In this document: positions 1 through 5,027 of the stretch, piece after piece
Position numbering within the stretch: the first letter of the stretch is position 1
How the letters are laid out: the number at the start of each line of letters is the position of its first letter
From: Bacillota bacterium
GTDB lineage: Bacteria; Bacillota; Clostridia; Christensenellales; SZUA-584
Reading direction: 5' to 3'
Length of the DNA stretch: 5,027 nt
NCBI GenBank assembly: GCA_023441905.1
Contig: JAEZNC010000110.1
Location: 1 to 5,027, forward strand
The notes under the pieces: generated by a model
The model's input: only the letters and a program-made list of their open reading frames with translations
Told to the model about the DNA's origin: nothing
The model's database searches: none
Position numbers and translations under genes: made by a program

Positions 1-672
1 GAGTACGACTTGTTTGAGAAAATTGTGGATGCGTATCCGTGGGATATGTGCCTGATACAGTTTAATCTGCTCGATGACAACCATCAGGCGGGTGTGAAGG
101 GGCTCAAATACGCGGCGCAAAAGGGCATCAGTGTGGCCATCATGGAGCCGCTTAAGGGCGGCATGTTCGCGAACAAAATACCCGCTGATGTGCAAAAGCT
201 GCTGGACAGTTATGCAGAGAAGCGCTCGCTTGTCGAGTGGGCGCTGCGCTTTGTCTATAACTTCCCGGAGGCCAAGGTGATACTGAGCGGCGTAAGCAGC
301 ATGGAGCAGCTCAAGGATAACATCCGGATATTTGACGAAGCCGCGCCGGATGTGCTGAGTGCTGAAGATTTACAAATGCTCAAAGAGGTTAAAAACATAT
401 ACAGGCAGCTGGTGAGAGTGGGCTGCAGCGGCTGCGGTTATTGCATGCCGTGCCCCGAGGGCATCAACATCCCCGAGATATTCAAGGTGTACAACGATCA
501 GGCGCTTTCGGATTGGACTGAATTTGGCAAGGTGTTTTACTCGCTGATGGTTTCCAACACGGGCAAAGACGCGACAAGCTGCATCGAATGCCGAAGCTGT
601 GAGGGCCACTGTCCGCAGGGCATTGCAATTGCCGACGTGCTCAAGGAAGCGCACGCGAGCCTGACGGCCTAA
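1..672 (+). CDS. Aldo/keto reductase with C-terminal 2x[4Fe-4S] domain (5' partial)
   Basis: C-terminal 223 residues of an NAD(P)H-type aldo/keto reductase fused to a ferredoxin-like tail; the frame is open to base 1, so the true start and the catalytic Asp/Tyr/Lys/His part lie upstream. What remains is the second half of the TIM barrel, with the family-typical stretch QFNLLDDN (20-27), the segment GISVAIMEPLKGG (42-54), and the late cofactor-side segment ending in ILSGVSSMEQLKDNI. After a linker come two cysteine clusters: C142-x2-C145-x2-C148-x2-C151-P and C194-x2-C197-x2-C200-x3-C204-P, the pattern expected for two [4Fe-4S] clusters. This class is common in anaerobes and is cytoplasmic; its substrate is generally unknown. 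The clusters suggest electron exchange with ferredoxin or flavoprotein partners, which is inference. The stop TAA is followed closely by terminator hairpins, so it is the last gene of its transcript. The TTG at base 10 is an internal leucine codon, not a start. Confidence 0.93.
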   Translation, partial: EYDLFEKIVDAYPWDMCLIQFNLLDDNHQAGVKGLKYAAQKGISVAIMEPLKGGMFANKIPADVQKLLDSYAEKRSLVEWALRFVYNFPEAKVILSGVSSMEQLKDNIRIFDEAAPDVLSAEDLQMLKEVKNIYRQLVRVGCSGCGYCMPCPEGINIPEIFKVYNDQALSDWTEFGKVFYSLMVSNTGKDATSCIECRSCEGHCPQGIAIADVLKEAHASLTA

Positions 673-682
673 ACAAAAAAGA

Positions 683-721
683 GCCGATACATGCGGCGGT
701 TGACGGTATCGGCGGGTTTTT
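683..721 (+). terminator. Rho-independent terminator of the aldo/keto reductase
   Basis: Perfect 8-bp inverted repeat GCCGATAC (683-690) / GTATCGGC (706-713) with a 15-nt loop, followed by GGG and a run of five T (717-721). It begins 10 bases after the reductase stop and an A-rich tract. The loop is rather long, so it may be weaker than the second hairpin just downstream. Confidence 0.7.
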
Positions 722-736
722 AACTGATAATATCAG

Positions 737-772
737 AAAACCGGAGAATAGCATGTCTGTTCTCCGGTTTTT
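737..772. terminator. Bidirectional terminator between convergent genes
   Basis: Perfect 12-bp inverted repeat AAAACCGGAGAA (737-748) / TTCTCCGGTTTT (760-771) with an 11-nt loop. The GC-rich core is flanked by A on the left and T on the right, so it can end transcription from either side: backup for the reductase (plus) and main terminator for the MarR-flavoprotein operon (minus), whose last stop is at 824. The sequence CTGATA-A-TATCAG (724-736) between the two terminators is a further small palindrome. Confidence 0.85.
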
Positions 773-823
773 GCTTCAGGACATATATATCAACTGGCTC
801 TCATCCGACGAAATCGCAAAGTC

Positions 824-1249
824 TTAAAATACGTTCAAATCCAAATCATAATTCTTGAGGCCATGATAGTAGTTGCCTCGCTGCGTCGTGAATTTAAACA
901 CGCAGTAATCGGGGTCATTCACGCCCTGCGGATAGTACATTTCAAAGCCGTCGCGCCACAGCTTGATGCGGTGCGCCTGATCGGTGCAGACTTCGATATG
1001 CCCGACAAGCATGAGACCGCGGTAATCGGGCTCTGCGAAGAAATACACGCAGGCTTTGGGGTTGTCTATAAACTGCTTTGTGCGTCTTGCGGAGTAGTTG
1101 GTGGAAAAATAGTGGACAGGCAGGCCGTCATGCTCGAGTGCGAGCATACCTTTTGTGTTGGGAAAGCCGTCTGCATCCACCGAGGAGACGATGGCCACAT
1201 TGGCGTTTTCAAACAGATCATAGATTTCTTTTTTAATCAGCTCATTCAT
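824..1249 (-). CDS. Pyridoxamine 5'-phosphate oxidase-like FMN-binding split-barrel protein
   Basis: Complete 141-residue protein of the PNPOx-like (general stress protein 26-like) family of small cytoplasmic flavoproteins. An N-terminal helix is followed by the first barrel strands with the family signature VAIVSSVDADGFPNTKGM (18-35). Next comes PVHYFSTNYSARRTKQFIDNP (44-64), where these proteins contact the phosphate of FMN or F420, and then the strand VYFF. The length is normal for the stand-alone family. Members bind FMN, haem or F420 and act in redox or stress reactions; the substrate cannot be read from sequence, and this is not the biosynthetic PdxH. The ATG shares bases with the stop of the MarR gene (ATGA overlap), so translation is probably coupled; only a weak GTGAG lies upstream. 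A second ATG four bases downstream is out of frame. The neighbour suggests expression under MarR control. Confidence 0.88.
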   Translation of the reverse strand: MNELIKKEIYDLFENANVAIVSSVDADGFPNTKGMLALEHDGLPVHYFSTNYSARRTKQFIDNPKACVYFFAEPDYRGLMLVGHIEVCTDQAHRIKLWRDGFEMYYPQGVNDPDYCVFKFTTQRGNYYHGLKNYDLDLNVF

Positions 1250-1686
1250 TGATTTTTCTCACTTTCCGTTAAATTGACAAGGATTCGGTCCAGAGTCCGC
1301 TCAAAGCGGATAATGTCATCCTCTGAAAACCCGCGATAGAAGATCTCGGCCATTTCGTTTGACACGCGCGCATAGTCTTCGCTGAGCAGCTTTGCTTTTT
1401 CCGTGAGACGGATGATGATCTGGCGTCGATCGGACGGCTCGGGACTGCGTATGATGAGGCCTTGATTTTCGAGACGGTCGAGCATACCGGTCAGTGTTGT
1501 TTTGGCGAGCCCTGTCTGGCGCGAGAGCGCCACGATGGGCAGGGCATCCTTTTGCCACAGCACATAGAGAATGCGCCCCTGTGCGCCGTTGAACGCATCC
1601 ACCCCGCTTTTTGCGAGCAGCTTTTCAAAAATGCGTCCTTGTACCTGCTTGATTTGAGATATAAGAAATCCACCGCGTGTTTGCAT
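1246..1686 (-). CDS. MarR-family winged-helix transcriptional regulator
   Basis: Complete 146-residue MarR protein of typical length. An N-terminal dimerisation helix (about 8-30) leads to the segment FNGAQGRILYVLW (32-44), often seen in clostridial members. The winged helix-turn-helix spans about 49-101: LSRQTGLAKTTLTGMLDRLENQGLI holds helices 3-4, with recognition around 61-73, and the wing carries R80-SPEPSD-R87-R88, the family's conserved D-x-R type motif. C-terminal helices (about 103-140) complete the dimer. Family members are usually dimeric repressors of their own operon, released by phenolic ligands, antibiotics or cysteine oxidation; this one has no cysteine, which argues against a thiol switch and for a small-molecule ligand (inference). 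It is the first gene of a two-gene operon with the FMN-binding protein and has a strong AGGAGG ribosome site 7 bases before ATG. The upstream palindrome suggests autoregulation. Confidence 0.93.
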   Translation of the reverse strand: MQTRGGFLISQIKQVQGRIFEKLLAKSGVDAFNGAQGRILYVLWQKDALPIVALSRQTGLAKTTLTGMLDRLENQGLIIRSPEPSDRRQIIIRLTEKAKLLSEDYARVSNEMAEIFYRGFSEDDIIRFERTLDRILVNLTESEKNQ

Positions 1687-1693
1687 ATCAAAT

Positions 1694-1699
1694 CCTCCT
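1694..1699 (-). promoter_or_regulatory. Shine-Dalgarno site of the MarR gene
   Basis: AGGAGG on the minus strand, 7 bases before the ATG at 1686. The perfect match and spacing settle the start of the MarR gene. Confidence 0.9.
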
Positions 1700-1706
1700 A
1701 CATCGG

Positions 1707-1716
1707 ATAGTACTAT
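1707..1716. promoter_or_regulatory. Candidate MarR operator palindrome
   Basis: Perfect 10-bp palindrome ATAGTACTAT, overlapped on its right by a second 8-bp palindrome CTATATAG (1713-1720). It covers the expected transcription start of the proximal promoter and the -10 of the second one, 20 to 30 bases before the MarR start codon. MarR repressors typically bind AT-rich palindromes in exactly this position. Binding itself is inference. Confidence 0.5.
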
Positions 1717-1735
1717 ATAGGATTATATGTGTCAA
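1707..1735 (-). promoter_or_regulatory. Overlapping second promoter of the MarR operon (P2)
   Basis: On the minus strand, a second perfect TTGACA (1730-1735) lies 17 bases before TACTAT (1707-1712, 4 of 6 matches to TATAAT). Its -10 is inside the ATAGTACTAT palindrome. Its start would fall near 1700, just at the ribosome site, so it would give a very short leader. It may only be a by-product of the AT-rich region. Confidence 0.35.
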
Positions 1736-1749
1736 GAGATTATTGTCAA
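1722..1749 (-). promoter_or_regulatory. Sigma-A-type promoter of the MarR operon (P1)
   Basis: On the minus strand, TTGACA (1744-1749) and TATAAT (1722-1727), both perfect consensus, separated by 16 bases. Transcription would start near 1715, giving a leader of about 28 bases that contains the AGGAGG site. Consensus quality this high normally implies a strong promoter kept in check by a repressor. Confidence 0.75.
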
Positions 1750-1753
1750 TTTT

Positions 1754-1786
1754 TACTCAAATCATATATATTGACGGTATTGAGTA
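1754..1786. repeat. Spaced inverted repeat upstream of the MarR promoter
   Basis: Perfect 7-bp arms TACTCAA (1754-1760) and TTGAGTA (1780-1786), 26 bases apart from centre to centre, just upstream of the P1 -35. It could be a regulator site; the wide AT-rich gap makes a stable RNA hairpin unlikely. Confidence 0.3.
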
Positions 1787-1921
1787 CTTTCCGCTGCTAT
1801 TATTTAAGCTGCGCGACTGGTGGAAATGAGTTCGATTGTCCAAGATGCAGTATACGTCCGATGCGCGAGATAAACAGTATGCGGGACAGCATGGCATAGT
1901 TAGATTCTTGATCTTTGTCTT

Positions 1922-2818
1922 TTAAATTGATTTCATAACAATGGAGAGGTCTGCCTGGCTTCGTTTTTCAATCATCAGGTTCTGTACCAATCCCGCTGCG
2001 ACCAGCACGCCGCCGATTAGGTTCAGAACAGAAAAGGCACCGGTCAGCAGTATGTCGACGCCTATGCCGGAAAACACCTGACCGATAAACATCAGCAGCG
2101 TTAAATAAAACGACGATACCTTGCTGACCGCCACATTGAGCGCAAACACATACCCGACACCAAAGATACCGCCGAGGTATATCCACACCTGCGGCGACAG
2201 TGAGAAATCTGTGACCATCGGTTCATTCCCGCTTGCAAAGAAAAACGCGATCACAGCAAGGACAAGCCCGGACAGATAGTTAAAAAAGGTGCTTTGCATG
2301 TTGTTTGTCTGCTGCGAGAGGCGCGCATTGAGGGTTCTTGCCAGCACAAAAACGATGCCCGACAGCAGAGGGAAGATAATATAAACAACCGAGTTGATGC
2401 GCGAGACCAATATCATAGGAACAATACCGAGCATGACAAGCACAATGCCAATCAGCTTCTTAACGTTGAACGGATGCTTTGGCATATTGAAAAGCCCGAA
2501 CTGATCAAAAGCGAGCGACGCGATGCTTTGGCCAAGCAGGCTGAGCGCGAGAATGGCCGATACGCTGATTTGACCGAACGACATATTGTTGAATATCACC
2601 GTGAAAAAGCCGACCGCGCCGCCGAGATAAAGCCAAAAAGGCTGCTTGCTCGTAAAACGCTCGCGTTTAAACAGAACAATGAACAATATGGTCAGCATGC
2701 CCAGTATGTGAATGATCACCGCGGCCGAATAGGTGCCGTAGTGCGCCCCCAGCTTTCCGTTCATCGTCACCATCACGGTGCTTAAAAGACCCAAAATCGC
2801 AGATAATGCATAGTACAT
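1922..2818 (-). CDS. DMT-superfamily transporter with two fused YdcZ (DUF606) halves
   Basis: Integral membrane protein of 298 residues with about ten predicted hydrophobic helices and no soluble domain. The first half (1-140) holds the YdcZ pattern: NGKLGAHYG after helix 1, FWLYLGGAVG (61-70), then ALSLLGQSIASLAFDQFGLF (91-110). The second half (141-285) repeats the order: NARLSQQTNN, VWIYLGGIFG (211-220), then LMFIGQVFSGIGVDILLTGAF. It is therefore a tandem fusion of a unit that often exists as a separate protein of about 150 residues. It probably exports or imports a small metabolite by secondary transport; the substrate is unknown. I start it at ATG 2816-2818 because GGAGGG lies 9 bases upstream; an in-frame ATG at 2852-2854 would add 12 polar residues and has no ribosome site. 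It is divergent from a YeiL-like regulator, its likely controller. No clear terminator follows. Confidence 0.88.
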   Translation of the reverse strand: MYYALSAILGLLSTVMVTMNGKLGAHYGTYSAAVIIHILGMLTILFIVLFKRERFTSKQPFWLYLGGAVGFFTVIFNNMSFGQISVSAILALSLLGQSIASLAFDQFGLFNMPKHPFNVKKLIGIVLVMLGIVPMILVSRINSVVYIIFPLLSGIVFVLARTLNARLSQQTNNMQSTFFNYLSGLVLAVIAFFFASGNEPMVTDFSLSPQVWIYLGGIFGVGYVFALNVAVSKVSSFYLTLLMFIGQVFSGIGVDILLTGAFSVLNLIGGVLVAAGLVQNLMIEKRSQADLSIVMKSI

Positions 2819-2827
2819 ATATATAAT

Positions 2828-2833
2828 CCCTCC
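2828..2833 (-). promoter_or_regulatory. Shine-Dalgarno site deciding the transporter start
   Basis: GGAGGG on the minus strand, 9 bases before the ATG at 2818. It lies inside the extra stretch that the longer in-frame start (2854) would translate, so it favours the shorter protein beginning MYYALSAILG. Confidence 0.8.
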
Positions 2834-2844
2834 GTACGCAGATG

Positions 2845-2854
2845 ATGATATCAT
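2845..2854. repeat. Perfect 10-bp palindrome in the divergent region
   Basis: ATGATATCAT, located in the probable 5' leader of the transporter, with its centre 30 bases from that of the CRP-like palindrome at 2874-2885. It could be a second regulator site, but short AT-rich palindromes also arise by chance. Confidence 0.3.
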
Positions 2855-2860
2855 GGGGTA

Positions 2861-2891
2861 TTGACTTCACATATGACATATGTCACATTAT
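2861..2891 (+). promoter_or_regulatory. Possible promoter of the YeiL-like regulator gene
   Basis: TTGACT (2861-2866) and CATTAT (2886-2891) are separated by 19 bases, longer than the usual 17, with the CRP-like palindrome filling the spacer. The start would lie only a few bases before the ribosome site, so the leader would be very short. Weak call. Confidence 0.3.
2872..2887. promoter_or_regulatory. CRP/FNR-type operator in the divergent promoter region
   Basis: TATGA-CATATG-TCACA matches the CRP-family pattern TGTGA-N6-TCACA at 9 of 10 half-site positions, and its core TGACATATGTCA (2874-2885) is a perfect 12-bp palindrome. It lies between a transporter and a Crp/Fnr-family regulator that point away from each other, which is where an autoregulator would bind. 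That the adjacent YeiL-like protein is the binder is inference; its recognition helix is not identical to that of CRP. Confidence 0.6.
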
Positions 2892-2892
2892 A
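2887..2892 (-). promoter_or_regulatory. Possible -10 element for the transporter
   Basis: Perfect TATAAT on the minus strand at the edge of the CRP-like site, with no recognisable -35 at 16 to 18 bases. Transcription would begin near 2880, within the palindrome, leaving a leader of about 60 bases. A regulator bound there would repress. Confidence 0.35.
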
Positions 2893-2893
2893 T

Positions 2894-2900
2894 GGGGTGA
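2894..2900 (+). promoter_or_regulatory. Shine-Dalgarno site of the YeiL-like regulator
   Basis: GGGGTGA lies four bases before ATG 2905 and is a reasonable match to AGGAGGTGA. It supports this start over the in-frame ATG codons further upstream. Confidence 0.6.
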
Positions 2901-2904
2901 ATTC

Positions 2905-3570
2905 ATGATTAAAGAAAATTTATCAAAAGAGCATATGACGGCGCTTGCAAAGTTCGGGCTTGGCGGCCTTGGCTGCGAGGACATGGCGGCGCTGTACTTT
3001 AAAAAGGATGAGTATATACAGCGTCAGGGGTATGAGTGCCCTTATGTGATGCTCGTGTTTGAGGGAAAGCTCAAGATTTACATCACGGCGCCGGATGGCA
3101 AAACGCTGTTGTATTGTTATTGCGAAGCGGGCGGCATCGTGGGTGAGGTAGAGTTTGCGACGCAGAGCGAGACGGCGGCATCCACGATACAGACCGTTAC
3201 GGATGTGTGCTGCATCGGCATTCCGCGCAGCCGTTACCAAAAAGAATTAAAACAGAATATCCATTTTATGAACGCAGTGTGCACCACGCTCGGCGAAAAG
3301 CTTTTTTACACGAACGAGCACAATACCGTCACGATTTTGAACAAGCTGGAGACAAGGCTTTGCGCATATATAGCCATGACGCATGTGGGCGGATATTTCA
3401 ATGAGAAGCTCACGGAGATTTCCGAAGTGCTCAGCACAAGCTATCGCCATTTGCTGCGCACGTTTCATAAGCTTTGCCATGAAGGCATACTCGAGAAAAT
3501 AAACCGGGGGTATTTGATCAAGGATGAGATGCGGCTTAAGCTGAAAGGCGATCAATACCACAAGAACTAG
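2905..3570 (+). CDS. YeiL-like Crp/Fnr-family transcriptional regulator
   Basis: 221-residue DNA-binding protein resembling E. coli YeiL along its length. The N-terminal cyclic-nucleotide-binding-like beta-roll spans about 30-115: the opening KKDEYIQRQG (33-42), the turn FEGKLKIYI (52-60), and GGIVGEVEF (76-84), the family's phosphate-cassette position but without the full cAMP-binding signature. The dimer helix follows (about 118-150). The C-terminal winged HTH (168-207) has the recognition helix in STSYRHLLRTFHKL and the YeiL-like ending GYLIKD. Nine cysteines (24, 45, 71, 73, 102, 103, 126, 153, 191) are many for this size, so redox or metal sensing is possible; this is inference. ATG 2905 is chosen because GGGGTGA (2894-2900) precedes it and the homologous region starts there; an in-frame ATG at 2842 lacks a ribosome site and would read through the operator. 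The divergent transporter is the obvious target. Confidence 0.88.
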   Translation: MIKENLSKEHMTALAKFGLGGLGCEDMAALYFKKDEYIQRQGYECPYVMLVFEGKLKIYITAPDGKTLLYCYCEAGGIVGEVEFATQSETAASTIQTVTDVCCIGIPRSRYQKELKQNIHFMNAVCTTLGEKLFYTNEHNTVTILNKLETRLCAYIAMTHVGGYFNEKLTEISEVLSTSYRHLLRTFHKLCHEGILEKINRGYLIKDEMRLKLKGDQYHKN

Positions 3571-3629
3571 ACAAATGGATTGTATTTATCGTTACTATTA
3601 TAAAGATTAAGACATAATAGAGAAAACAA

Positions 3630-3635
3630 AGAGAG
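3630..3635 (+). promoter_or_regulatory. Weak Shine-Dalgarno site of the helicase gene
   Basis: AGAGAG eight bases before ATG 3644 is the only purine-rich candidate. No good promoter stands out in the 73-base gap 3571-3643, which is AT-rich and holds an inverted repeat CTATTAT (3595-3601) / ATAATAG (3614-3620) without a T-tract. Read-through from the regulator gene is therefore possible. Confidence 0.4.
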
Positions 3636-3643
3636 ATGACAAC

Positions 3644-5027
3644 ATGACCACAGATTTTAAAGACTTTGCATTAGACCCAGAGCTATTGAAGGCCATTCAT
3701 ATGCTGAATTTTAAAGCACCCACAAACGTTCAGCAGCAGGTGATTCCGGCTATTTTAGATAACAAGGATATCATTGTCAAATCACAGACGGGAAGCGGCA
3801 AAACGGCGGCCTTTGCGATCCCCATATGTCAGCTGACAGACTGGGACGAAAACAAACCGCAGGCGCTGATTATGACGCCCACCCGGGAGCTCGCGATTCA
3901 GGTGAAAGAGGATATTTTTCATCTGGGCCGGTTTAAACGCATCAAGGTGGCGGCGGTTTACGGGAAAGCCCCTTTCAGCCTTCAGGAAAAGGAGCTCAAG
4001 CAAAAAACACATATTGTTGTGGGGACGCCGGGCCGCATCATGGACCATATCGACAAAGGGACGCTGGACGTATCAAATATCAGATTTCTTGTGATTGATG
4101 AGGCGGATGAAATGCTCAACATGGGGTTCATTGAGCAGGTTGAAGCCATCATTGCGGAGCTCACAAAGTCGCGTGTCACGGTATTGTTGTCCGCCACGAT
4201 GCCCGCCGATATCAAGGTGTTATGCGATAAGTATATGAAAGCGCCTTTGTATGCGGAGGTGGAAGACCAAAATACGGCGGCCGACAGGATCACGCAGGAA
4301 AGATATGACGCGGACCCCAAAGAGAAGCTGCCGCTTTTAAGAGATATCTTGATTCTGGAGAATCCGGACAGCTGCCTTATTTTCTGCAACACCAAACAGA
4401 AGGTGGATGATGTGAGCAAGGGGCTGGCTGATCTCAGATTCGCCGTTAAAAAGATCCATGGCGGTATGGAACAGTCTGACCGGCTCAGCGTGATGAACGC
4501 TTTTAAAAAAGGCGGCTTCCGGTATCTTGTGGCCACCGACGTGGCGGCGCGCGGAATCGACATCGATGCCGTGACGCTGATCATCAATTACGATCTGCCG
4601 CTGGACGGTGAAACCTATGTGCACCGCATCGGAAGAACCGGACGCGCAGAGAATACCGGCAAAGCCGTTTCTTTTGTGACGCAATATGAAAGCAAATTCC
4701 TGCTTGCGATTGAGCAGTACACCGGAAAAGCCATTGCTTTGAGGGAGCGGCCATCAAAAGAGACTATAGATAATTTACGGCATGCGTTTATTGAAAAAGT
4801 GAATGCTGCTCCCAAGCAAAAAGCCGCAAAAGGCGAACGGCTCGGTAAAGAGATTTTAAAGCTGCATATCAACGCGGGCAAGAAAACAAAGATGAGGGCG
4901 GTTGATATCGTGGGGACGCTTTGCAACATTAAAGGAATGACGGCGGCAGATATCGGCATCATCAATATCGACGATATATCCACCTTTGTGGAGATATTGA
5001 ACAACAAGGGAGACATGGTATTTCAGG
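3644..5027 (+). CDS. dbpA: DEAD-box ATP-dependent RNA helicase, DbpA/YxiN type (3' partial)
   Basis: 461 codons without a stop, running off the right edge. Two RecA-like domains carry all classic motifs: Q motif PTNVQQQVIP (26-35), motif I SQTGSGKT (47-54), Ia PTRELA (79-84), Ib TPGR (128-131), II DEAD (152-155), III SAT (183-185), IV IFCNT (246-250), V ATDVAARGID (297-306), VI HRIGRTGR (327-334). After a basic linker (about 385-402) comes the DbpA RNA-binding domain (about 403-461), with KLHINAGKKTKMRAVDIVG and the end FVEILNNKGDMVFQ. The whole protein closely resembles Bacillus YxiN (about 479 residues), which binds hairpin 92 of 23S rRNA and acts in assembly of the large ribosomal subunit; probably about 20 residues are missing here. 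Start by homology and the weak AGAGAG site. It is same-strand with the YeiL-like gene but functionally unrelated to it. Confidence 0.96.
   Translation, partial: MTTDFKDFALDPELLKAIHMLNFKAPTNVQQQVIPAILDNKDIIVKSQTGSGKTAAFAIPICQLTDWDENKPQALIMTPTRELAIQVKEDIFHLGRFKRIKVAAVYGKAPFSLQEKELKQKTHIVVGTPGRIMDHIDKGTLDVSNIRFLVIDEADEMLNMGFIEQVEAIIAELTKSRVTVLLSATMPADIKVLCDKYMKAPLYAEVEDQNTAADRITQERYDADPKEKLPLLRDILILENPDSCLIFCNTKQKVDDVSKGLADLRFAVKKIHGGMEQSDRLSVMNAFKKGGFRYLVATDVAARGIDIDAVTLIINYDLPLDGETYVHRIGRTGRAENTGKAVSFVTQYESKFLLAIEQYTGKAIALRERPSKETIDNLRHAFIEKVNAAPKQKAAKGERLGKEILKLHINAGKKTKMRAVDIVGTLCNIKGMTAADIGIINIDDISTFVEILNNKGDMVFQ

Noticed and set aside
863..1252. Plus-strand 129-codon frame opposite the FMN-binding protein
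   Set aside because: It lies entirely antisense to a gene with a recognisable family signature and an operon context, and it would be transcribed against it.
1771..1803. Plus-strand promoter TTGACG ... TATTAT facing the transporter end
   Set aside because: The spacer is 21 bases, too long for a standard promoter, and there is no plus-strand gene downstream.
2294..2785. Plus-strand 163-codon frame opposite the transporter
   Set aside because: Its translation is a polar, Arg/His/Asn-rich string typical of the complement of a hydrophobic membrane protein; the minus-strand frame has clear YdcZ motifs and a ribosome site.
2819..2854. Longer start for the transporter (ATG at 2852-2854)
   Set aside because: No ribosome site upstream, and the GGAGGG for the shorter start would then be inside the coding sequence.
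2842..2904. Longer start for the YeiL-like regulator (ATG 2842)
   Set aside because: It has no ribosome site, would translate through the divergent operator, and adds a stretch absent from the family; ATG 2905 has GGGGTGA before it.
3636..3647. Three-codon reading frame ATG-ACA-ACA-TGA overlapping the helicase start
   Set aside because: The nearest purine run directly abuts its ATG, leaving no spacing for ribosome binding, so it is most likely chance rather than a leader peptide.
3982..5016. Long minus-strand open frames (3982-4587, 4337-4684, 4615-5016) opposite the helicase
   Set aside because: They are antisense shadows: the plus strand here encodes every DEAD-box motif and the DbpA RNA-binding domain in one uninterrupted frame, and the minus-strand translations show no family pattern.

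Overview
The window looks like ordinary chromosome from an anaerobic member of the Bacillota, most likely a clostridial lineage with mid-range GC. This rests on the gene types rather than on any marker: an aldo/keto reductase with a two-cluster ferredoxin-like tail, a YeiL-type Crp/Fnr regulator beside a fused YdcZ-type transporter, a clostridial-looking MarR protein, and a DEAD-box helicase very close to Bacillus YxiN/DbpA. Purine-rich Shine-Dalgarno sites (AGGAGG, GGAGGG) fit this. I see no insertion sequence, CRISPR array, tRNA, rRNA or phage gene.

Layout from left to right. (1) 1-672, plus strand: the C-terminal part of an iron-sulfur aldo/keto reductase, entering from outside the window. 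(2) 673-823: a convergent gap with two hairpin terminators, the second usable from both sides. (3) 824-1686, minus strand: a two-gene operon, a MarR-family repressor followed with an ATGA overlap by a small FMN-binding split-barrel (pyridoxamine 5'-phosphate oxidase-like) protein. Its promoter region (about 1687-1790) has two overlapping -35/-10 pairs and a perfect 10-bp palindrome over the start-site region, a natural operator candidate. (4) 1787-1921: no convincing gene, RNA or terminator; only a 30-codon minus-strand reading frame of doubtful meaning. (5) 1922-2818, minus strand: a ten-helix transporter made of two YdcZ-type halves. (6) 2819-2904: a compact divergent regulatory region with a perfect 12-bp palindrome that also matches the CRP-type pattern TGTGA-N6-TCACA at 9 of 10 positions. 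(7) 2905-3570, plus strand: a YeiL-like Crp/Fnr regulator, rich in cysteine. (8) 3644-5027, plus strand: a DbpA/YxiN DEAD-box RNA helicase, running off the right edge without a stop.

Two local regulator-target modules are suggested: MarR controlling itself and the flavoprotein, and the YeiL-like regulator controlling itself and the divergent transporter. The reductase and the helicase appear to be independent neighbours. I did not find evidence of a previously undescribed system; the most useful leads are the two operator candidates and the unknown substrate of the fused transporter.
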